Source: Mnemiopsis leidyi (Eukaryota > Ctenophora > Tentaculata > Lobata > Bolinopsidae). Taken from it: a stretch of 22,257 nucleotides of DNA. The stretch spans positions 9,019 through 31,275 of the forward strand of contig JH155124.1 of assembly GCA_000226015.1 (NCBI GenBank). Direction: 5' to 3'. Of the stretch, positions 1 through 13,000 are shown piece by piece (the stretch's first letter is position 1; every line of letters starts with the position of its first letter). A program made the translations under genes and the position numbers. The notes below the pieces were generated by a model. It did no database searches. It was given only the letters and a program-made list of their open reading frames with translations, and was not told the DNA's origin.

Positions 1-901
<901 letters not shown>

Positions 902-1030
902 GTCGAACGCCGCTAAACCGCTGAACTCCAAGAAAAACCAACACAACGACAACTCAACCTCGCACCCAGGAGAAGTTGTAGGAATTGTGGAGCCTCCAGC
1001 CGAACCTTCTCGTCTTCTTATCGCTTACAG
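902..1030 (+). CDS. STXBP5: Tomosyn exon 1 of those visible (N-terminal propeller)
   Basis: It encodes residues 1-42 of the visible protein plus a split codon. The stretch SHPGEVVGIVEPPAEPSRLL matches the vertebrate AHPGPVVHISDNP...KLLIG segment in register. The donor is CAG|GTTTGT. The acceptor is uncertain: 900-901 keeps a weak match to the WNKAIELSSK segment, while an AG ending at 969 would start the exon at 970. This is the least certain boundary of the gene. Confidence 0.72.
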
Positions 1031-4000
1031 GTTTGTGTGTAGTGTCTTGTTATCAGTGTCAAACTTCGGGGTTTTGTTTTCGGGTTGTTCGAGCGTCTGT
1101 CCGTCTGTCATATAAGTTAACTTTGAAGTTACTAAGGAAACCTGGGGGTTTGATTTGAGATGGATTTAAAGTAGGTACAATTTAGCTGAGTGTAAGTTCA
1201 ATGGAATTTGGAAATGACAGTATTGATGAGATGCTGTAATACTCGACCCGTGCAGTGTTGCCCCCTGTATCAAGGTATTACCTCGTACTTATACACAGAA
1301 ATAATATAGGGTAACAGTGCAGGGGTCTGCACTATTTGATGAAGCAGCAGATAAACTAAGCATAATTCCCACTAAACAAAACAAGTTAGCTTTACTTTCT
1401 CTCGTTTATACATACTGATTGTTGCCGCTGAGTAGCTTTACTCTCTGGGGAATAGTGCGATATATATATACGTACGTAGAGTCTCTATATTATATCTCGC
1501 GTTAATTTGTTGTCATCAGGTTTATTCCCATCACTAGTTCTTGCTCTCCTGCCAAGTTTTACTGTTTCTTGGCAGATGTTAACTCCAGCTGAATTCATAT
1601 CACGCGTTTGTTAGGGGTTTAGAACGCTTAAACGTGACGTAGATATGATTGGAGATGCACTATTAATGTCATACCATTTTGTCGTTAGCACTGAATTGTA
1701 GACCATAAACGAGAGGTTGTGTAAGATAAATAGTACTTATACTAATTTTAAGGGGTTCTTGAGAAACTTATCAAATTACAAGCTGTAAAAGACAGGACTG
1801 TTTGAGGGTCCCCGTTACCGGAATGTCTTAAATTTGATTAGATCTCGGAACGATCTCGAGTTTCTTTCTTTGAGATCTTATCCCCCGTCATTTTTCAGCA
1901 AGGGGTTAATGATAATATGGAATCTGAACAAAAAGGAGACGGAAAAGGTCTTTCAGAGTCGAACTGTAAGTTTTTTCCAATGTTTGATTAAATGTTCTGT
2001 CATTCACCAGAAAATGTAAACTTTGCTATTTTAATATTATTGTCACAAATATTACAAAGATCTCGTAAAGATGGTAAATATCATTAAACTTGCCTCCCAC
2101 TATAACGACTCCACATAAAATGTACTGTTATAAAGCTTACTAGAGACATGAATGCCACGTATGTATGGCATGCTGCTACACACAAGTTCCTACACTATCA
2201 ACAAGCTCGCTACCACGCAATGTTATCAGTCGAGACGGTACATAGTAGTTAGTCCTGACAATACACATGACAATGCCACACAAGTGTAAATACCTACCTA
2301 GTTCTGCGTGTAGGTGGTTTGATCCCGGCCAGTCTCCTTATCTCCCTCCTTTACGGCTACTACAATCGACTAGGACGGCAGGGAGGGGTGGGAGTTAGCA
2401 TGCAGCACCGTGTAGTTCTGTAATGCAGCAAACTGCTGAAGATTCAGATTTGGCAGCGAACCAAATTGCTATTTTTTGATCAAGATTTAAGAGAGCGATC
2501 TGGCAGTTTAATTTTGTCCAGAGTTTAACTATTGACTGACGCCTAAGAGCGTCTTAAAATTTAAATGAAGGTCTAGTTATATTGTTGAACTTTGTCATTC
2601 AAAACTTTATTACAAATTTGAAGAATCTAATCACAGTCCCTAGATAAGTAGATGAACCGTTTAAAATCTGATAAAGAATTAGAACTGCTGAACAAGTGGT
2701 ATTTTGCTACTGGCATTTGAACCGAGAGCGTTGCTTAAAGCGTTATCATTATGGTTATGCATTATAGAATTCCACAGCGGAAAGTACTGAAGAAGTTTAT
2801 TAACAGGTATACAAGGGACGTATTTAAGTGTACATAGAAAGTGTATATACAATAAACATTTGGAGTGTATTACTGCAAGTCTGCAGTCTACATTCCAATG
2901 CTGAGTCTCGATTGAGGCGGTGTCTGCAGGTATACCAACATGAAGTATACCAGCAGGGGATCAGGTTACAGAGAAGTTAGAACGAGTCGGCGTTTTCTAC
3001 ACCTCCGTCTTGTTTAAATCTCACTGTGCACCTGTGTGTACTGGGTTTATGTTACCGTAACACGAGGTCTATACGATCTGGAGTTTGAAGACTCCGTGGC
3101 AAGGAAGTGGAAAATGTTAGGTCATCCAAACATTCAACACAATCTCTTTTTGCTCATTCAATCTCATTTTGCTTCATTCATCGCTAACTGCTCAGCATAT
3201 TTAACCAGACTGTTTTGCTCGATATATTGCTCGCTGCTCACTACCTAACTACTCAGGGGATAAAGTCGGTGTACTGGCACATGGAGAGCAAGGAGACGAC
3301 AAAGAGATTTATAGTTTCTCACATGAACGGCAGTTTAACGGAGTGGGAACACGAGAAGAAGAAGAAGGGAAACACTCCGATCAAGTCCTGTACTCCTTTC
3401 AGTGGTGGGTTTTCTTGGTTTTTTACAACACTCTTTTTTTTCTCTATGTGAATATCGAATGTTATCGGCAAAACACTTTTCATGAACAATGATTTATAAT
3501 ATGCTTGAAATCAACGTCTCCTAGACTTATACCACACCTCTTAACTCAAAGTAAAGTATAAGTTTAGATCACGTGACATGTATTCTCTCGTTCTGTCTGT
3601 TACCTAACCACTGCTAACGCTCACTCACGTATTTTTTTGTACGAGTTGCCAGTCTCTCTGTTGTCAAGTATCCTTTCATTATTACTTGAGAACTTTTTTC
3701 ATTACAAAGAAATTGGCGTGTCTCAGAGCATGACTCAAAATGGTCAAATAAGGGTAAAATCTGAAATTTGCCATTCCCCCAGACATAGCGTTATTCAACC
3801 GCAGAGCTTCCCGTGCATTTTGCACAATGCACGTTGCTGCCAAGCATAAAGGTGGAAAATGAGGTTTCACCACATTTTTCTGGAGGTTCTGTCGGGCTTA
3901 GATTTCATTTGCAATCTTGGAATTGTTTGGAGAAACACTTGGTGAGAAGGGAAAAATTCGATAAGCGGGGACCTACTTTATAAGCTATAACGTTGTTCTA

Positions 4001-7000
4001 AGCAAACATTACACTAATTCCTGTACACAGCACCTTACACAATAAATAACAGTGTACTTTACATAGTAAATAACAGTGTACACTACACAGTAAATAACAG
4101 TGTACACTACACAGTAAATAACAGTGTACACTACACAGTAAATAACAGTGTACACTACACAATAAATAATAGTGTACTTTACACACTAAATGACAGTGTG
4201 CACTAAACCTAATATTAAAGTGTACACTACACACTACACACTAAATAACAGTGTACACTAAACCTTATATTAAAGTGTACACTACACACAACACAGTAAA
4301 TAACAGTGTACACTACACAGTAAATAACAGTGTACACTACACAATAAATAATAGTGTACTTTACACACTAAATGACAGTGTGCACTAAACCTAATACTAA
4401 AGTGCACACTACACACTAAATAACAGTGTAAACTACACATTATATTAAAGTGTACACTACACACCAAATAACAGTGAACACTACACATTATATTAATTAA
4501 AGTGTACACTACACACAACACAGTACACACCTACCGTTCCGAGACAAACCACATTGAGATGAATCTAAGTACGTTGTGATGTTGACGTTGTCCGATCATG
4601 CCTTATATGGTATTAAACTGTTTATTGCTATGCTGTATACCTAAAATCTCATCAAAATGTGCGATGTACTGGTGAATGATGTTAAGGACAATCCGCACCG
4701 TTCTCCAAACACTATGTCATTGTGTGTCCTAATTGTGTTCCGCTAATCACTATCCACAACATGCATTCCGTAGTTACATTTTACATTTATTAAGACGCTT
4801 ATCAATAATTCAGATAGTATTTCGTATCTGGATTTCTTTTTCGACAAGCGCGAGCTCACTCTCAACCTGTATTCTTTATAGGTGTACAGGCCGAGGGAAA
4901 CGTCGATCTAGGTGAATGTGTGTTAACGTTAGTCATGAGTGTACATAACTCTGTGTAATTACACATCGTAACAAAAACATAACCGTTTTTAAAATTATCA
5001 CTTACCACCCTGATTGTCAAACATCGTTAACCGGCAAATTACAAAGCTAACTTTTGTAAGTGAAGTCTTGGGGTATAACCCTCGTCAGGCATGTGCGAAT
5101 TCAAACTTTCAAAGTAAATGTGATTCAATGATTCGTTATACTTGCTTTACTAAGTTAGAGTGATCACTATAGATGACGTCATTATTCTAATTTGACTATC
5201 GTCTATCATTCCCGACATGATTATGTATTAGAGCTTAACGCATGAGAGTCTATTTTATCTGTACAGTTCACTGCATGTACCGTTTAACATACTTTAATCT
5301 ACGCTTGTTCCCCCATCTTCACCTAGACTACTTACAGATCTAGGAAACTGTGACTTTATCGGCAAAGTCCTGAAAGTAAAGCGAGAAAACGAGACCCACC
5401 CTATAATCATATTCAGCGGGGGCCTGCCAGCTACAGACTATCTTGACAAGAACACAGTAACTATTTCCCAGCACCGCTGGGAAAGTGATCTTACTACTTT
5501 GGAGTGTCCCTCAAAGGTATATTGGTGTTATTTTACTGAATTGCTAATTGATTTGTGCTGTTTGATTTATTATTATGAGAATGCAGGTAGTCACTTCTTT
5601 GATTTGAGCGCACCCTGAGTAAAGAATTTATTAAATTTAACGCCGGATGAGTTACAGTTAACACTTTGCTTCCTTTATAAGACACGGTATAAATACACGG
5701 TTTAGTTGTAAATACACTAAGCATACACTAAGCTAAGGATACTAACAGGATTTGTTATAATGAGGTATTGGACATGCATTTAGTTGTGTTTAATCAACTC
5801 AGAGCTAATAAACGGATCTAAGAACCCTGGTGTCGGCTAAAATTTGTCCCTAAAAATTTTATTACAGTTGAGGGTTTCCGGAACCATTTTATCTAATTAC
5901 AGTATCCTGTAACAAGATCTGTCTTTACCTATCTTCAATCCTGTCGAACATTCCCGATCATTTCATTTATCGGTCAATGAACCAGGACAACAATGTAGCA
6001 CCTACCTCCAAACAACTGTAAGATCTAATCTCACTCTGCCCACAAGATTTGTGTGCACCAGATGGTTCAGTACGGAGCCTCCAATCTATTTAGTGGAGGT
6101 GGAAGTGTCCACCCTCGTACCGAGTTACACAGTACATGACACACACAAGTTTTGGATCCAGCTCTAGAGGTGCTAGTGCACCTCTAACATTTACACCTCA
6201 CACGATATGATATTACATTCAGCTTCTAAACTCGATTATGTTATGTCTTTATTATGTTATGTCTTCATTATGTTACATCTTACATTTTACGTTTACGTTC
6301 GTATTTTACATCATCTTACATCAATCACAGACAGCACCCCACAAAGTTAACCAACTGTGTGACATATCCGACCTAAGAGAAGTTATTGTACTGCAGTTGT
6401 CCCGTTCACCCTGCTACACTATGTATTGTAATGTAAGTTGTAGCTGTGTGTCCCACTACTGTGTGTCCCTATACTGGACTATTGTTTGGGAGCAGTCTAC
6501 CAATATAAGACAATAGTTAGACTGGAGGGTTATAATACTGACGTCTTCTAACGTAGTTGTGTACATTGTGTGGTTAGTTCCCTTCACATTTCCATGTTAT
6601 GTAGTGGTCACGTGATTCCTATAGACAACCAGTAGTGGAGTTGGTTCTACATTGGACACTGGACATAGCGCTGCTTGAATATTTACAGCTCCATTTGATA
6701 ATTACTTTGAGTTAAAGTCCACGATTTGACGTCACATGTTCCATTTTATCAAGAGAGGAAAAACAAATTAAGATAGAAAAAAGGAAGTAAAATGTGAAGA
6801 CCTTCTATTATCCGGTCACCTTTAGGAAATTCTTTGTCATTCTTGCTCAGTTCATGAGCAATACAAAAGCAAAACCAGCTAATCAGCAGTTGTACAAAAA
6901 CCAAATTCAAGGATATCTGTTGACTGATTCTAAAAAAATCAAAAGATCTCTAAAGCATTTTGTAACGGATAAAGTAGCACTTCTAAGCTAAAGTACTTAA

Positions 7001-10000
7001 CAAGTTCGAAGGAAGCAAGAAACTTAACAATTCTTCACGCAGGTGATAGATTTCCAAGTGATAGAGACGCCGCCCTGTAAAAAGAATGAGACATTCGCTA
7101 CAGCACTGTTAATTCTTACTGAGGAGGAGCTCATAGCTATCGATCTTCTTGATCCTAAGTAAGTGGGAAAGTTAGTTATAGCTCTAGTTGTAGCTATAGT
7201 TATAGCTATAGTTACAGCTATAGTTATTGCTATAGTTATAGCCATAGTTATAGCTATAGTCATAGTAATAGTTTCAGTTATATCTTCACGTGGGCAATAA
7301 ATAGAGATCCTGACCGATAAACACACACACTGCAGATCTAGTACCTGAACCTACAAGCAAATTACACACACTAATTTATCGATCTATATGCTCTGTTCTG
7401 TGTGACCTTTATCATATACGGCACACAATTTGTCTTCCATAAGTCATATGATGTAGCTATGTGCAATCTTACATTGGCCATGCTTGTTGAACGATTTATT
7501 GTGTAATATAGAGGAACGTTCTGATGTAAAGCTGCTGCTCTTCTTTTCAAAAGAGATGGTATTCATTGAAATTTGCATGGAATGTTACGACACATTGTTT
7601 AATGATTACATATAATTAACAAATTGAAACATGGCTATTGTGGTTGAAACATGGCTATTGTGGTTGAAAATATTTGACACTGTTAATTAGCAGGTTGACA
7701 CAATTCTACTGTCTGTCTTTATGAGTGTATCCTCAACTGCAGTTTTTTTGTATACGATCCGATCTTTTAGGACAACTAAGCTCTGATCATCGTACTTGAA
7801 CTACAGAAATAATTCCATTAATATAACATTCCATTGATTCTCACACAATAAATGTAACAACTAATTTCAGTTTGCCCGAGTTTCGACTGCCCTACTTATC
7901 GCCCATACACAGTTCTCCCGTACAATTCATCAAATATCTCCCGAACTGTCCTAATACATTCCTGGAATTGCTGACGAAGCACAACGACAGTGTCCTACTC
8001 GACAAATACTCAAAAAACGTTAGTTTTTTCTGCTATAAAAATACCGCCAAGTATTCTCTCTGGTTTGAATTGTTTTGAGGACAAAATTGAGTTTGAATGA
8101 AATATCTATTTGGCGGTTATGCTGATGAAACTATGAATAATTTTGCTTATTTGATGTAACATACTGGTTGTTATATAACAAAGGCCATGGTTTAAGAATA
8201 GGAGATTGTCACCTCGTTTGAAACAAGAGTAGTGTTACACTGCCAATTATTCGAATCTCGCTGTAAATATGAGATTTGATTTGGATGGTAATGTGATACT
8301 TCAAAGTCTCAACCATTCGCGTAGATAGCAAAGATAATAATGTGAAATAGAACAGCCACGTTTTGAAATTCTTAAAACCATGTACCACCACGCATAAACT
8401 AGATCTGCAAGCACCTTGCAAGTCTCCATTGTATAGCCCTGGGGCCGGGCCTGTTCTGCTTTCCTCACTACTGGTTGATTAATCTTGTTATTAATTAGTC
8501 TCAAGTCTGAAGTAATATTTCCGCATCCAACGCCAATCCATAATCTCATGACAAATTATTCCAGCGCTGGTCCAACTTTTGTCGTCAAATGACCAAATAT
8601 GATTAACGTATGTACTTACAAAATGAAACCCCCGCAGCCATGGCCCATTCAAGGAGGCGAACTGGACATTGCTGGGGAACCCAGGATGACAGATTTAGTC
8701 ATCAGTGGACACGAAGATGGAGTCATCAACATTTGGACTGTTTCAACTTGTAAGTTACGATTACATTTTATTTGGAATTTTAAATTGGGGCGCAATTTCC
8801 CAGTTTAGATTCTGTGGCTCATCGTTAGTTTGAAAGACTGTTGATTTGAATTCGCACTTATTTGACATTTTTCGAGGATCTAGGTCCTAGGATTTGCATG
8901 AATCCCGCGGGTATCCTCGCATTGGAATGGCTCTCAGCGTACAACTTTATGTAAGGCGCGAAGACATTTTTGCGTGATGATTGAAATGGCCAATTGCTCA
9001 GTACAGTCCGCGCGCGATAAAATTACGTGCGCGCGTAGCACAAGTTAAATTAAATGGAGCCACTGCACCGTGCAAATTTCTCCCTTTCTGCAAATATGCG
9101 GGGTCGGCGGTTATCGATGGAACTGGGAACATGGCAGATGCCGGGTGATAAGAAACTCTGGTTAAATCTATGATCTAAAATAAGGTGTGACTCCAACTCC
9201 ATAGTTATAGCTTAAAATGTTTAACACGACCAATTTCTCAGCGATGATGAAGCTGGTGTATAGCCAAGAAACGGAAAGAATCCTGGAACCGAAACTCAGC
9301 AATCTGGAAGACATGATGGGAGGGTATGAGGATGAGGTTGAAATGAGGCCGGTCGGGAGGTACAACCCTTACCTCAACGACCCTAATCTCAGTATTTGTC
9401 AGATGGAACTTTGCCCCTTCGACAGGTTTGTCAAGCACTACTGGGTTTTCGTAGTGTCTATCATATCTTTTAAATTATCCAGTCAAATAATTGACATCTC
9501 ATTAAAACTATAAAGTTTATACCTGTAGGGTGAACGACTTTATCCATGCTTTGTAATACTCTGCTGTGAGGCTAAATTCGAGAGATTTCAACAAAAGATC
9601 CCTCAAGAAGAATGTGTTTTAACCTAACTTCTGTTCAGGGTTTTATGTGCTGCTAATAAGAAAGGGGAGATCTACAAGTTCAAGTTCAACTCCGCTAAGA
9701 GAAAGTTAGAGACTCCTATCTGTAATATCGACCTGTCTCCCTCCACAGAACCCGACAAACCAACTGAGGATAAAACTCATTCAGGTTCGATCTCCTGCTC
9801 ATTATTGATTAACTTACAGAAATAACAATTTTACAGCAGCGGAACCACATGCAGTAACTTCTTCGTATTGTAGGGAAAATGTGCAAGGCGGATACCACTA
9901 TTTCATATGATTACCATCTGTACCATAACTATCTGACACAATATATTTCAGCTGTGATACAATTCTCCCCGGGGCTACAACCTGACTTGTGTATCAAAGT

Positions 10001-13000
10001 TTACCCTCCTACACCCATCCTAACCATGGCACTTAACCCCAGTGCAGGACTCCTCGCTCTAGGTAAGGTGGTAATTAATGCAGTAATGTACCTTTCAAGT
10101 TTTTAATGTTCAATAAAATTTGCTTTTGATATTCTGAATGGAGCTTTGCGTTGGTGCGTGCATTAAATTCTTTGATTTTCTCTCTTTATAACGACTCAAG
10201 TGAAACCACTACCGAACCTCTATTCTCTCCAGGTACCCTATACGGACTCGCTATCATAGACATCACAACCCACAAGAAGATATTCGCAACCTGCACCCTC
10301 GACAAATCAGACCCGCTCCAGAGTCAACCCTTCTCCAATATGAGCAGAGGAGAGAAACTCAGGAGGACGTTTAGTGTTCGACAAAGCAGGTCTTCTAAAC
10401 GAACAGGTGTGTACATGGGGGGAGGGGCCGGGGCATCGGGTCGGGATAGGGTCTGTTGGACTACTTCTCGAGTTTTATACAATTAATATGTATGCTATGC
10501 CGTAGTTTTCGACCTTTTATATGCGGAATGCGGATGATTGCCACTCAGTTCATCCCACACGAAAGTTTCATACGTATGGAAGTTCGACTAGGCCTCACGA
10601 TCGAACTTCCGATCGTTGTTTTATAGTTGACTCGAACTTTACGCCACAGAACTTCGAAATTACACCATGTCTAACTGATATAATCTACCCTGTACAGGCT
10701 CCAACAGCGTTAGAAGAACCAAGTCGGAGAAAGGCAACTCCCATTCTAGACAGTCGATAAAGTCACCTCCAGTTCACACTCAGAGGGGTGCCACCAAGAG
10801 CAGTTTCGGTGGGAACAGCACCAGGAAATCTAGATTAGGTAACTTTTGTTTTTAGAGAAACGGATAAAACAGCTCGTGAATACTTGCAATGTTTCATCCT
10901 TAGCGAACCTTTAATACTTTAGTCAGTGTTAGTGTTATAGTTGGATATTTGATTTTAAGCTTTTACAGGGTCTCTTGAATTTGAGTACAGTCATCCCCCG
11001 ATTTACCGGGTCCCCCGATTTACTTACACTTAAGACAGTATATAGACTTATAAAAGACAATTTAGATTAAATTACGACATCAAATGCCACTCCTTCGATT
11101 TACCGGGTCCCCCGATTTTCCGTGCATTTTTGCTTTCCCCCGAAAAGCCCGGTAAATCGGGGGATGACTGTACCAATATTTTTGGGGCGTGTATAATATA
11201 GCGAAACCGTATTCCCCACACTGAATTCTTACAGGACAGTCCAGAAGAAATCTGGGACAGAACGACCAGGTCGCAGCTGTCGAGAACGCTGATGACACTT
11301 CAGCTGGTGTTTACAAGAAATCTAGAGTTATATCCCTTGTCTTTGCAGAAACTTTCCCAAACGACCCTAGCTGTGAGCTCTCAAAAATTTCCCCTTTGCG
11401 TTCAGCTGTTGAATATTTTTGTTTGTCAATTTCAATAGACTTGCATCGTGAACTTCACTAAAAAAAAGCGAAAGCTTGACAAACTCTCTATCCGCTCAGT
11501 TAAGCAGCCGATCAAAACTCTTTGGGCTGGTCTGGGAAGTGGCCGGATGCAATGTTACAAGCTGGACGTAGGACGAAACAGACACGACGGCGTCACCATG
11601 ACACCAAGTAAGTTGTCATGGCAACCGCGGCTGAGGCCTTGCTTTCTTGAAGCTATCTTGAAGCTATCTTGAAGCGGTGGACGAGTGTTTTCCAGCCCTC
11701 TCGTGAATCGCCCGCTTTTTTCATCTGTAATCAAATTGATTGGATGTTCTAACATGATTTTAGCGTTATTAGTTATTACCTTCGATTAAAAATACCTACT
11801 CTTACACTTTCAGTATCTAAGCGGTTGCATTTGTCAAAAAACATCGATAATAATGGTAAAGCTCGGTTTCGTGCCTTTCAGTTGAGAAATTTGCTGCTCT
11901 TCTGAAATTACTCAAAAATTTTGTTCTTGTTCTAATTCTGATCGTTTTACCGGAAAATGGATTTTCAAGGTTTTTCCCATTCGTTGGGACGTTCTACTCA
12001 TCTATTTTTCTGGCACTACTTAACAGTCGACAAATAAATTGATATAGTAGCTTTATCGTAACTTAAAGTATTTATTGCATTCTAAATACTAATGAATAGA
12101 ACTCATTCGATCCACTTTTGATATTTATGATCTGCTCTAATGTTTTGCTACAATCAGCAAGTAAATCTGTCGGTTGGCTGTTGAGTAAGTGTTCGGCTGC
12201 TTCCTGTGAAAAATAATTGTAAATTGTCTTATCTAATTCTAAGACCTTTCTTATCACTTCTTGATTTCGTAGAACATTGATGTATAATAAACCCGACTCT
12301 TCCAATCGCTGAGTTATCTCTGGCTCGAGGAGAAGCTTTTTTTGAAGATCACTTTGCCTTTCGCCACTGCTTTTTTGTCGACAAAAACTACTGTTGAACG
12401 ACTCTTATATCTATTACGCCAACTCTTGATGAATCACTTCCAGTTTTGTTGGTTTTAAAAATTGTATTACTGATTTTCCTTCACCAAAAACTAAGAATTT
12501 TCAATCCATTTCCATCTGAAAATTCAACTTTTCAGTCGGTACGATGTCAATACATCACACAGATGCTATAATCTTCATGGGATTTGTAGACAAAGAGGGA
12601 AAGATGCTTCCGGAACATAACCAGATAGCACTGGAAGCAGCACGGGAACAGCCACACTTCTTTGTGGTCGTGTCAACCTGTCAGGTAAAACTTTCTTTAA
12701 ATGTTAACAGTTCAGCAGGAAATGTTGCACAATTGTAAATCATTTTGATTGAGAAATTGAAATGAAGCTCGATCAGTTTTGCTACAATTTAAGATGTCCC
12801 TTTCAGGTGAAAGTTATCGAGCTGCCCTCAAGTTTAACCGTGAGAAAAGACCGGTTGGAACACGGAGAAGTTTTCCGTAAAGCCTTCATCATGACGTTCA
12901 GAAACGCGGCCGCTCTAGTATGTCTCAAAACTTCCGGTGATCTGAATATCTACAGTCTGCCTCACCTCAAAGTGATGGCTAAAAACGCTAGATGTATGGC

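Larger units (their letters stand above)
7159..7870. other. Intron 5 (712 bp)
   Basis: It starts with a TAGCTATAG repeat within about 15 bp of the donor and also contains a 20-bp perfect tandem duplication (7624-7663). No gene was seen. The minus-strand ITIAIT-type frame is only the repeat translated. Confidence 0.8.

Noticed and set aside
2317-2333. tRNA T-arm-like string GGTTTGATCCCGG
   Set aside because: No acceptor, D or anticodon stems could be paired around it.
3036-3248. Plus-strand open frame before exon 3
   Set aside because: No similarity in register; exon 2 already joins exon 3 in frame with matching family sequence.
4022-4527. CRISPR-like array
   Set aside because: Units are directly adjacent with no unique spacers, and the genome is eukaryotic.
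3998-4530. Cys/His/Leu-rich minus-strand frames
   Set aside because: They are the 24-bp minisatellite translated; the unit length is a multiple of three, so the frame stays open by default.
7024-7326. Minus-strand frame rich in Ile, Thr and Ala
   Set aside because: It is a translation of the TAGCTATAG repeat and the opposite strand of exon 5.
8623-8637. ATG start for a separate gene at exon 7
   Set aside because: The ATG lies in the intron before a CCCGCAG acceptor, and exon 7 continues exon 6 in phase with conserved KN|PWPIQGG spacing.
11439-11499. Extension of exon 14 upstream to an acceptor at 11437-11438
   Set aside because: Joined to the phase-1 donor at 11372 it reads into TAA after seven codons. 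The acceptor at 11499 keeps frame and family spacing.
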